A stretch of 64,000 nt of DNA from Acorus gramineus (Eukaryota; Streptophyta; Magnoliopsida; Acorales; Acoraceae). The stretch lies in NCBI GenBank assembly GCA_030737835.1, contig JAUJYN010000044.1:682001-746000 (forward strand), in the 5' to 3' direction. Below the pieces are notes generated by a model, which was not told where the DNA came from, ran no database searches, and saw nothing but the letters and a program-made list of their open reading frames with translations. This document shows positions 1-9,844 of the stretch, piece by piece (position 1 is the stretch's first letter; every line of letters begins with the position of its first letter). The position numbers and the translations under genes are program-made.

Positions 1-391
1 AAGGGGTTTGGTGGATTTTGACCTAGGTCAACCCAACCAAGGAAACAAACAAAACCCCTTGACTTCTAGGTCATCCTTGACTGGTCAAAGTCTTCATTTG
101 ACTTGGTCAAAGTCACCCTTTGAAAATCCAGTATCGACCAAAACCCGGATACGGTTCGGAACTGCATACTTTTTCAAAACGTTACCGGAATTCGATGAAA
201 TTTTTATGGGTAGTACTAAACGGTACCAGGACCCATAATATGCAGTTAGATTTCCAATCAGAGTACTCTAACTCCCACAGGTGGCTAAAAGCCAAAATTT
301 AGCGACTCCGATCGAAAAAGAAAAAGGCCCTGAATGACCCAGATGTGACCATGGCTTAACCGAAATGGCTCCAAATGACACAGGCATAACA
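1..391 (-). repeat. Partial LTR of a Tekay-related Gypsy family, running off the left edge
   Basis: Read on the minus strand this begins TGTTATGCCTGTGTCATTTG at 391, close to the T2 LTR start found elsewhere (TGTTGTGCCTGTGTCATTTG). It continues into the U3 block shared by the T1 family (cgatcgg, then gaattccggtaacg on the LTR strand, then a cluster of TTGACC/TTGACT motifs at 20-125). The rest lies outside the window. It abuts the interior of the Tat-like LTR at 392, so it is best read as an insertion into that LTR. Only one end is visible, so the target duplication cannot be checked. Confidence 0.7.
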
Positions 392-1190
392 CCGACCTTC
401 TCCGTTTTTTTTATTAAAACAGCCCACCAATATCCCTCCTCTCTTTTCTTTTGTTTTTCTTTGCTTCCAAACAACCCTTGCAAAAAGGGGCGCCTCCTTA
501 ATTCCTTGCAAAACAGCCCTAAAAACTCCCCCCTTTTAAAACAACCAAATCATCCTTTTTATAGCCTCTTGAAAACAACCCATGCCCACTGTTTCCATCC
601 GTTCTCCCTGTACTGAAAACCATCCGAATGACCTCCTCACAGTTCCAATCACTTCTCATTTTCTCTCTTGTACTTCCCTTTTTTGAACCAGCCAATACAA
701 AGAGCCCAACTCATCTTTCTTAGCCCCTAAGAAAAACATTTTGAGACACCCTCCCATACCCTTTCAAATCCAATTTTTACTTCATGCATGGCCTTTCTTT
801 GTGATCATTCACTCCCCTCCACGTGTATGTTATGCAAGATAAGGTGGTGGAGTGTGTGAGAAGTGATGCATGGGGAGCATGGTGTTCATGAGGTGGTGTA
901 TGTAAGGAGTCGCAAGCATGATGATGCATTTCTATGTTATGCGAGTGGGTTGTAAAGGTTGGGTAGATGATGATGTGCATGAGAGGCATGAAAGAGCGTG
1001 TGTGTGATACATGAGTGTGTGTGATGCATATATTTATATGGATGCTTGGCATTGGGTTATACACTTGTGAAATCATAGGAAGTAGAAAAATAATGTATTT
1101 GGAATAAGTATTGAACTGATTTGGATATCGTTAGGGATAAGTAAATTGGATCTCAAATTGGCCAAAATGGGGTATCTACAATTGGCCCTC
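392..1190 (-). repeat. 3' LTR of the Tat-like element, visible part
   Basis: Nearly identical to 7909-8715, for example the shared run ttcatgcatggcctttcttt near 780 and 8294. Its inner end (1190) is tctaca, followed by the polypurine tract. Its outer part is displaced by the LTR at 1-391 and lies outside the window. Confidence 0.75.
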
Positions 1191-3489
1191 CTCAGACGGT
1201 GTTTCAAGTGAAACGAGAAGCACCGTTCGAGGATAAGAAGAGAGACCTCATTTTGACCAGCCTATCTGTCACGGGTTTTGGTCTCATGACTGATAACAAC
1301 TAAGAAATGAACTTGGGAAAAAAATCTACAAAAACTCATCAACAAAATGATCCTGGGGGAGAAAGACATTTAATCTAACCCTGTGCCTACCGTGCACGGC
1401 AACTCAGCGAATAGGGGGATATTACAAATGCGAAAAAAAAACAAAGGAAATTTTTTATTGATAATTTGAAAGGATCATTGGGTAATGAACTGAGGTAGAC
1501 AAGGCCAAAGAAAATTATCTTGGATGGTATGAGTAACAAGACAAAAGCATAAGGGAGTAGAATAATTACTTAAACCAGGCGGGACTCCGAATCAGACAAA
1601 TGCTCAGGCCAAATAAAAATGAAGCTTATAAAGGCACATAAGAGATATGCAAGTGATGCAAATTATCCTAAATGCATGCATGCTGTTTTTTTTTTTTTTT
1701 TAATGCATGTTAGTGGTTTTGAAAACTTGTTGGAGACCAAGGTTTTGGGTCAAGAGTCATGGAAGAGTCCATCGTCCCCATATTTAGGCTACCAACGGCC
1801 ATACAAAGCTCGCATTCACAAATTGGTAGATCATTGCTTTTGCTGGAGGGCGCTCACCAGTCAACAAGCAAATGCAAACTAGGTTTTTAAAACTTTAAGT
1901 TAGTGAGTTAGAGTTAGTAAGAGATATACCTGCACAACTAAAATATACAAGGTGATCATGTAACAGGCATAATGAAAACACAAATAACTTGCAGTTTTAT
2001 ATAAACATGTCATGGAATGATGTGAGTGTGCTTAAGTGACATGCATCATGGTGGGATGATGAGCAAGCAGCTTAGCATGTGAGAGCAAGTTGTATGAAAG
2101 AATTGATTTAAGCATGAAAGACTTCTATCCAATTGATTCACTCCAGTTTGTTTGAAAATTTCAAGTCTATTTAGACAAGTGCAAGATTTCCGTCCATCAG
2201 ATTATGCAGCATTTAAAGTGACTCACGTGTTGTGTGATGGTGTCAACTTAGGAGATTGTTCACTGTAGGATGGATCAACTGCTTTGCCAAATTTCTAGTT
2301 TAATTGGCTCTTCCAAGGGAGAAGTAGAATGAATGGGGTGAGGACAATGTTTTTTTAGAACCATCAAAAAATTACCTTAGTCCTAAAACATATCTTAAGT
2401 CACTCCGTCCCTATAGCTTTCTTCTTTACTGCTTTCTTTTTTTTTTTTGAAAGGACCCACATTGGACATCTACTTTTTTTTTTTTTTTTTTTTTTTTGAA
2501 ATGGCAAACCTTGCCTTGTTAGTCGGGGGTGTTTCTGTTTTTTACCCTCCCTTTTCCTTTTTTTTTTTAAGCATCAACAGTGCTAGAGCCAGCTTCTTTG
2601 GGATATATACCGGGACTAAGACATATTTATGGGTCGCAGTCAACACGAATGAAAATTTCAAATAAAAGAAGGAAGATACAATTGCCCCAGTCTAATGGTG
2701 TGGGCAGCCTTTCTTTCCTGAAGTGGACTAAATCCTAAGCCAATCATGTGTGTGGATAGTAGAATGGTAATGTGAGCCAAGATAAAGAAAACCAATCTTT
2801 TGGACATGGTCTATCAAAATTCTAAGCAAATATGAAACAAGTGGAGTAAATGTTCACAAGATATGACAGTCATGCCTAAATTAATTATTCATTGGAGATT
2901 AAAAATTGCCCCAGTCCAGTGTTGGACTGGGGGTGCTCTCATGCTAGAAGATAAATTTCTCAATCTAAGTGTTGGATTGAGTGTGTTTGAAAATTTCTTT
3001 TTTTTTTTTTGACATATTTGATTTTTTTGGATTTTTCATTTAAAGAGAGCAGTAAATAGACAACATGCAATGTACAATAAACATGAAAGATGAAAGATAC
3101 TATACAGTGTTGGAGGGTGGCCTCCAGAAAATAATGGTGCACGATAAGTCCTTCATGGAGGCTAAAATTGAAGCAGCTTCAGAGGAACGACGCTTGAATC
3201 ATCTGATGTAACATTGATGGTGCATTGTTTCCTCTCCAGTCTAAAGCGCGTGTGATGCCTTCTATACCATCGTTGTTCGATGTCTATCAACAACTGTCGA
3301 AAATGCGAGTGGCGCCTGATCTACCATAGATTCTCAGCAGAAAGAAAATGTTCCCTCACAGAGGAGTCAATCAACAAAGATGCAAATATATAAAAGCAAG
3401 CTATAGGGGGATTGATTGACTGAATATGTGCAAGAGAACATGAGACAATATGATGCTGAGGCCCTGATGATGGTGGGAATAATGACTCA
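1191..3489 (-). other. Non-coding interior of the Tat-like element
   Basis: About 2.3 kb between the polypurine tract and the end of the gag-like region on the minus strand. I see no retroviral domain and no convincing gene here. It is AT-rich with several poly-T runs (about 1687-1701, 2438-2449, 2473-2497, 2998-3011) and contains a perfect hairpin at 2909-2932. Confidence 0.5.
2909..2932. repeat. Perfect 10-bp hairpin in the Tat-like element
   Basis: The arm CCCCAGTCCA (2909-2918) and its exact complement TGGACTGGGG (2923-2932) flank a GTGT loop. A second, related motif (ccccagtctaatggtgtggg) lies near 2684. It may be a structural element of the untranslated part of the transposon RNA. Confidence 0.6.
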
Positions 3490-5177
3490 TCAATTGGTGC
3501 AATCAGGGGCTTTATGGATCAGATTTGATTTGGATATTAAGGGAATGATTGATTTGGATATGGTGGGGGAAATTGCTTTGGATATGACGGGGGATTCAGG
3601 AGAAGAAGGCTCCTCAGACAGATGGGATGGCAAGTCGAGTGGATCTGGCAATTGGGATGGCTCGACTGCTTCCTTGAATTGTGCATTCCTAAAGATGAGA
3701 GGCTTTGATTCGAGGACATGCACAATTGGTTCAATCGGGTCCGGGTCAACCTCAGAATCTGATGAATCAAGATTTGAGTCATCTGAGATGACCGGAATGG
3801 GTTCAACAGGCTTTGATTTGATTGGATCTTGAGTAGGTGGAGACAAAGGGCATTCAAACTCAGCAGGGTGGAAGGATTGGATGGTGGGTTCATGTGGTGT
3901 TGGGGTAGGGTAAATGAGTTCTAGTAGTTCTCCATCACAAAGCTCTTCATCATCATCGTAGTCCCATTTGGGACACTCATCAGATTCCGTGATTTCGACT
4001 ATTGGAGACTCATAGCTTGGGCTTGGGGTAGGGTAAGTAAATTCCAACAGTTCTCCATCACAAAACCCTTCATCATCGTAGTCCCATTTGGGATACTTTG
4101 CAAATTCTATGATTGTAACTATTGGAGACTCATAGGCTGGGTTTTTGGGGACTAGGTCGGACGGAATTTCTGGTTCGGGTTGTGGATAATAGGCTGGGTT
4201 TGACGGGATTTGGTCAAATGAGATTTCTGGTTGGGGTTGTGGTTGATGGTAGGCAAAGAGAGGTTCAGGTTGAGCAATCGGGTATGCATAGGGTTGATGG
4301 GGTGAATATTCATAGGCTAGGATTGGGGGCATTGGGTCAAATGGGATTTCTGGTTGGGGCTCAGGTTGATGGTAGGCAAAGATAGGTTCATATTCAACTG
4401 CTGGGTATGCATAGAGTTGATGGGGTGAAAGATCTGGATGAGGGTCCCTTAGTCTAATGTTGGAGTCCCTCTCACGTACACGACCTTGGAGCCCTCTTGG
4501 GAGAGAACTTCCATCAGGTAGCCTGATAATTGGAGAGGGCATCTCAACAACCTCAACATGCTCGTGGATTGGATATTGAAATTCGGGGGCCCCAAAATAT
4601 GCTTCTTCATTCATATGATAGGAGGGAGCTGGCCATGAATGCCTTTGGATTGCAACAGCGTGATTAAATAATTGATCAAATGTGTTACGGTCACAAAGAC
4701 TCAACACCCTTTTGATGTCCCCACAAGAATTCATAATGATCATATCAACCTGTTGGGATTCAGGCAAAGAGATTCCAGATCGGGTGGCCATATCCCTCCA
4801 TCGATTGGCAAATCGAACGAAGTCCTCCCCAGGTTGCATTTTTTCAGCAACAAGGTCAGCTGGGGAGGGTGCACGTCTAGCTTGGAAACTAAACCGATTG
4901 AGAAACTTTTGGACTATATCGGGGAAGGTTTGGAGATCATTCCGAGAAAGGGAGGTAAACCATTGTAAAGCAATCCCTCTAATGACAATGGAAATAGATA
5001 GATGAGCATGGCACCATCGTCAAGGAAAGGATGAACATCAAGATAAAATGCATTGATATGATGACGCGGGTCACCTCGACCACTATACTTCCTAAACTTG
5101 GGAGCTTGAAAATTCAGAGGAAGTTTGATGGCATCAAATTGACAGTGGTTTTCTCCAATGGGAATCAATGAGGACAA
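3490..5177 (-). pseudogene. gag-like region of the Tat-like element, with internal repeats
   Basis: Minus-strand translation shows typical retrotransposon gag features. Near 5100-5000 there is a motif PKFRKYSGRGDPRHHINAFY, the usual start of the plant Gypsy capsid region. Around 4835-4790 there is GEDFVRFANRWRDMA, the conserved retrotrans_gag segment. Downstream the protein becomes low-complexity and rich in Pro, Glu, Gln and Tyr, with two kinds of internal repeat. One is three copies of a unit around YAYP...PEPIFAYHQPEPQPEI (about 4430-4200). The other is two copies of a unit of about 45 residues carrying ESPIV...PKWDYDD...CDGELLE (about 4130-3900). No zinc knuckle or protease motif is evident. 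The region is broken as a gene. Gag would form the virus-like particle around the element RNA; the acidic repeat tail has no function I can name. Confidence 0.65.
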
Positions 5178-5640
5178 GGAAGATGATCTTAGAAACCTTC
5201 TGACTTATGGTTTGTTCTAGGGTTTGATTAACCCTCGAGGAATGTGGGCTGATGAATGGGGCATGGTGGGTGGGAACTCTGGACTAATAGGAAGATGATG
5301 GGACAGACTCATGTCTAGGGTTCTGATTTCTGTGGTTTTGATCAAATTGGGATACATTACCATGGAAATGAAACTTTTTTTTTTTAATTTTAATTTTTCA
5401 TTTTCAATTTATGAACAAAATAAAACAATATATACACAACAAAAGCTAACCCAGCATAAAATAGATATATACAATCAAATCAAGCAAATGACATGCAGCT
5501 GCAGGTTTAAAAGTCTGTACAAAGGAAGAACAATTCTTGCACTCAATTACTGTCACATCTCACTCTATTGAATTTTTTTTTTTTTTGTAAATTTTTAGAT
5601 AGAATGCAAATGATTTTTTTTTAAATAAAATAAAATAAAA

Positions 5641-6732
5641 GGATTTTTAATTTTCAGTCCCTATAAACATATCTATTCAGTGATCGATCCCTCATTTTTT
5701 TATATTTTAGTTTTAGTCTCCAGATTTAAAGGATATGTTAATTTTTAGTCCCTCCCAGATAGGCCTGTCAACGGGTCGGGTCCGGGTCGGGTCAGGGTGG
5801 ACCCGGACCCGACCCGTGACAGGGCCCGACGGGTCCGGGTCCAACCTAGGACCCGGTGGGTCCGGGGAAATGTGGACCCGGATCCGGACCCGGATCCGGA
5901 CCCGTCGGACCCGGGTCGGGTCAGGGTCCGACCCGACCCGGCGGGTTGGGTAAAAAAAGAAAAAAGAGAGAAGAGCTCATGTATTTGTTTGCCTTATCAT
6001 TCTATTTGAAATTTTTTGTAATAAAACATTATTGTTAATGAGACTATGTTTGAATATAATTTTATACAATTCAAAAGAAATAAATGAATTATTAAACAAC
6101 ATCCAAAACAATAATCACTAACATAAAAACATATTAACTTAAATAATAAACATAACTAACCTAAACAACATTCAAAACAATATTACAAACATTCAAAACA
6201 ATAAACACTAACATATTAACCTAAATAATAAACATAAATCATGCAACAAACTAATTAATCATACAAATTCAAAAGCTAATAAGTTAATTGTCCAAAACAA
6301 ACCGATTTATAGGCTTGTTATGATTATAATTTATGAACTTGTAAATACAAAAATAAGTTAAGTAAGAAATAAAATTATGTATCAACTAATACTAATGGTC
6401 TTATAATATATGAGCATATTTTAATAAAACAATCGGGTCTCGGGTCCAACGGGTCGGGGCGGGGTGGACCCGGACCCGACCCGTTTGTTTGTTCGGGTCC
6501 GCCGGGTCGGGTCCAACTCGGGTCGGGTATATTACACGTGTAATCGGGTCCGGGTCGGGTCGGGTCCAGGTCTGGACCCGACCCGTTGACAGGCCTACTC
6601 TCAGGGACTAAAAACAAAACCAAATAATTTAGGAATAGGTCCCTCTCAGTGACTAAAAGTGAACATATTCATTAAATTTGAAAACTAAAACCAAAATATG
6701 AAGAATTTAATGAAACTTAAAAATAAAAATCC
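5641..6732. mobile_element. Fold-back MITE with long inverted arms
   Basis: The outer arms are imperfect inverted repeats. The left arm (5641-5759) reads, in reverse complement, gggactaaaaattaacatat followed by gagactaaaactaaaatat and ends gactgaaaattaaaaatcc. The right arm (6598-6732) reads gtgactaaaagtgaacatat, gaaaactaaaaccaaaatat and cttaaaaataaaaatcc. The GGGACTAAAA motif is common at the ends of plant MITEs, often Mutator-like. No transposase is present. The centre is occupied by the hAT-type element at 5760-6597. Exact outer ends and target duplication are not settled. Confidence 0.5.
5760..6597. mobile_element. Non-autonomous hAT-type MITE with GGGTCGGGTC subterminal repeats
   Basis: The ends form a perfect inverted repeat of about 23 bases, starting TAGGCCTGTCAACGGGTCGG on the left and its complement at 6575-6597. 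The flanking 8 bases, ctcccaga (5752-5759) and ctctcagg (6598-6605), match at 6 of 8 positions, which fits an aged hAT target duplication. Both subterminal zones (5776-5950 and 6433-6585) are packed with GGGTCGGGTCC-type repeats in opposite orientations. The middle is AT-rich and codes for nothing recognisable. The proline/arginine-rich reading frames across the repeats are artefacts. Confidence 0.75.
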
Positions 6733-7314
6733 CAAAATAAAAACAGAGGGGTCACCGATTTTCAAAAAGAACAAACTGCTCACCGCTTTTTTATGTCAAA
6801 CTTGCTTTATGTTTTTTTATATATATATTATTATTATTACGACAAAACAAAGTCAACACTCTTTCAAAAAGAAGTCAAACAACCTTATAACAGCAATCAT
6901 TTCAGACGAAAATGGACTTGGAAGATTCAACACAGTGAAGAAAAAAAAGAAAAAGAATAAAAACAAATGCATGCCACTGTTCACATTCCAGATCCTCTCA
7001 TCATCATTTTTTTTTCAAAACACTCCAAACCCGAAACATGCACGTTTGATTGTTCGAAGTGCTATATTTTTTTTTTTTTTTTTTTAGAAAAACTTTTATA
7101 TAAAATTAAAAAAAATAAGAACTACACTATTTGTAACTGGATCTTAATAAAAATGCGCAAGGATACCTATTTCGAGCTTCACAAAAGATGTCATATCGTG
7201 ATCGCTAAACTGTCGGTGCTTGATTTTGACATGGTGATGATGATGTGTGGTGTCGTGAATCTGGGTTCTTTCAAGTTTGGTTCCGTTACGTGCACAGCGC
7301 TCCGAATCGCCACT

Positions 7315-8715
7315 TGATGGATCGTCCGAGGTTGCCCGACCGCTTCCAGGGACATTGGTGTGATCGCCACTTGCTTTTCCTCAAAAGCAAGGAAAGATGA
7401 TGTTCTTCTGTTACTCGCCTGTACCGAAAAATTGTGGATTCTCTTCACCTTGACGCAGCCGGCCACGCAACGCGGTGAAGCTCAAGTACCTGCGCAAAAA
7501 TGATTAAGATCCGGTTAGACAAAGAGTGTAGTAAATTATTCTAAAATGAAAAAAAAAAAAAATGTATCTCGAACACACATTGCGTTGGTTGGTTTGGGGA
7601 GGGTACTAGTAATGATTTTACTAACCCCTCCCCAAAAGATTTACCCCTTTAAAATGCAATGCAAAATGGGTTGGGATTGATGCACTAACTAGATAATGAG
7701 ATTAACTAGTAAATAACAAAATAAAAAATAAATAAATAACAAAGTGAAAGCCCTATGTATAAGCTTTATCAATTTCTTGTACTTCTTCTCTGTTCACACT
7801 CCCTCTCAAGCAAAAAAAAAAACTTTTTCACTCAACTCTCTTTTGCTCTCTTTCTCACTTACTCACACACAACACACAAGAAAATAACTTCTTTTTCCTT
7901 CTAAACAGCTCCGACCTTCTCCGTTTTTTTACTAAAACAGCCCACCAAAGTCCCTCCTCTCTTTTCTTTTTTTTTTTCTTTGCTTCCAAACAACCCGGGT
8001 GCCTCCTTCTTAATTCCTTGCAAAACAGCCCCAAAAACTCCCCCCTTTTAAAACAACCAAATCATCCTTTTTATAGCCTCTTGAAAACAACCCATGCCCA
8101 CTGTTTCCATCCGTTCTCCCTATACTGAAAATCATCCGAATGACCTCCTCACAGTTCCAATCACTTATCCTTTTCTCTCTTGTACTTCCCTTTTTTGAAC
8201 CAGCCAATACAAAGAGCCCAACTCATCTTTCTTAGCCCCTAAGAAAAACATTTTGAGACACCCTCCCATACCCTTTCAAATCCAATTTTTACTTCATGCA
8301 TGGCCTTTCTTTGTGATCATTCACTCCCCTCCACGTGTATGTTATGCAAGATAAGGTGGTGGAGTGTGTGAGAAGTGATGCATGGGGAGCATGGTGTTCA
8401 TGAGGTGGTGTATGTAAGGAGTTGCAAGCATGATGATGCATTTTTGTATTATGTGAGTGGGTTGTAAAGGTTGGGTAGATGATTATGTGCATGGTTGATG
8501 ACTTGTGAGTGTGATGAGAGGATTGAAAGAGCGTGTGTGTGATACATGAGTGTGTGTGATGCATATATTTATATGGATGCATGGCATTGGGTTATACACT
8601 TGTGAAATCATAACAAATAGAAAAATAATGTATTTGGAATAAGTATTGAACTGATTTGGATATCGCTAGGCATAAGTAAATTGGATCTCAAACTGATCAA
8701 AATGGGGTATCTACA
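7315..8715 (-). repeat. 5' LTR of the Tat-like element
   Basis: The inner end (tgatgg at 7315) adjoins the primer-site-like sequence on the minus strand. The outer end (8715) is tctaca, i.e. TGTAGA on the minus strand. From about 7909 to 8715 it matches 392-1190 closely. Length is about 1.4 kb. Confidence 0.65.
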
Positions 8716-9844
8716 CCCATAAAAATTTCATCGAATTCCGATATCGTTTGGAAAAAATATACAGTTCTGAATCGTATCCGGATTTAACCATTATTGGGTC
8801 TCGATAAGTGAATTAGTGGCCGACTATGGTGCTCGTGGACTTGGTGTGCAAGTCACCTTCCCTTAAATATCTTGGTGTGAGTGGGTGAGAGAGCTTAAGT
8901 TCACTCCTCCCATTCCATAGCCACCAACCCAACCTTTTTTCATTAAATGTCTCCTCTCTCTCACTAGAAAGCAGTTTTTCTCTCCCTCTCAATTAGCTCT
9001 AGCTCTCCCTCCCATTTTCACTCTCTCGGCAGCCACTCATGGAAATAAAAGAAAGTGAGAAGGAGTGAAGGAAAGAAGAGGTGGATGTGTGTATGTGCTT
9101 TGCTTTCCCTCCCTCTTCTCCTCCCTCTCAAGGTATTCCTTTACCCCCTTTTTGAGCATGTTTTTGGTGGCTGGATTGGGTGCTTTTTGTGGCTGTTGTG
9201 TGTGAGTAGGGGGGGGGGGTGTTGTGTGAGTTGGTGTGAGAGATCCTTGAATGCCTCTTCTTCTTCTCCTCGTGGTTTTCCTCATACCCCTTTTGTGCTT
9301 GTGTTTATGTGCTAAAGGGCATAGAGTTGATGCACCGGTACGCTTGAGATCGCATGAACGGCTTGCGGGGCTGCGGGTGTATGCTCGGCGTGCTCGCATG
9401 CGTGCGGAGAGCGTGGACATCGTGCATGGGGTGCTCGAGCACATGCTTGGCGTTCTTGGATGCGTGCGGAGAAAGTGGACATCATGCACGGGGTGCTCAA
9501 GCACATGCTTGGTGTTCTTGGATGCGTGCGAAGCGCGTGGACAGCATGCACGGAGTGCTCAGGGAATGCACGGGGTGCCTGAGGGCATTCTTGGAGTCCT
9601 CGGGTCCACTCGATACGCGTGGTGTTCATGCGAGGAGTGCTCGCCTATGCTTGGCAGTGCGTGTCATGTATGCATGCTCGAGTCTAGGCGAGTGTGTAAT
9701 GGTGAGTCAATTGTGAGAGGTGGTGACTTTTGTGATATGAGAGCCCATGCAGACGTGTTCATGGGGTAGGCAAGCATACATTAGGGTCACGCGAGTGGGG
9801 ACGTGCTGAGTGACGCACGAGGACTCATGGAATTGCGCACGAGG
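8716..9844 (+). repeat. Partial T1-related LTR
   Basis: It starts within the U3 block of a T1-type LTR: aaaatttcatcgaattccg at 8723 matches 13916 and 41218. The sequence then diverges. A signature of a spliced, GC-biased leader follows, but the GC part is replaced by a degenerate tandem repeat at about 9370-9620. No coding capacity. It ends where Copia LTR sequence begins at about 9845. Confidence 0.5.
9370..9620 (+). repeat. Degenerate tandem repeat, about 62-base period
   Basis: Units contain gtgctcgagcacatgcttgg (9431) then gtgctcaagcacatgcttgg (9493), followed by ttcttggatgcgtgcg in each. Decayed units lie on both sides. The open frames across it are by-products of the repeat. Confidence 0.65.

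Larger units (their letters stand above)
392..8715 (-). mobile_element. Tat/Ogre-like Gypsy LTR element with gag but no recognisable pol
   Basis: A direct repeat of about 800 bases (392-1190 and about 7909-8715) marks the LTRs. On the minus strand the LTR starts TGTAGATACCCCATTTT. Just inside the right LTR, minus-strand AGTGGCGATTCGGAGC (about 7298-7313) resembles the TGGCGACTCC primer site common in Tat/Ogre elements. Just inside the left LTR, minus-strand GAGGAGGGCCAAT (about 1191-1203) is a good polypurine tract. A gag-like region lies at 3490-5177. No RT, RNase H or integrase is visible, so the copy looks like a non-autonomous derivative. It is broken, with several breaks. The visible LTR pair is similar (a few per cent different), which suggests a fairly recent insertion. 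It hosts the DNA transposons at 5641-6732. Clade assignment rests on the LTR and primer-site style and is tentative. Confidence 0.7.

Noticed and set aside
777-1076. His-rich frame repeated at 8289-8582
   Set aside because: Both lie in the LTRs of the Tat-like element. They are two copies of the same non-coding LTR sequence, not a duplicated gene.
3416-3832. Plus-strand open frame of 138 residues
   Set aside because: It is antisense to the gag-like region, whose minus-strand translation has recognisable gag motifs.
5735-6038. Frames encoding Asp-Pro/Gly-rich repeats
   Set aside because: They arise from the GGGTCGGGTC subterminal repeats of the hAT MITE.
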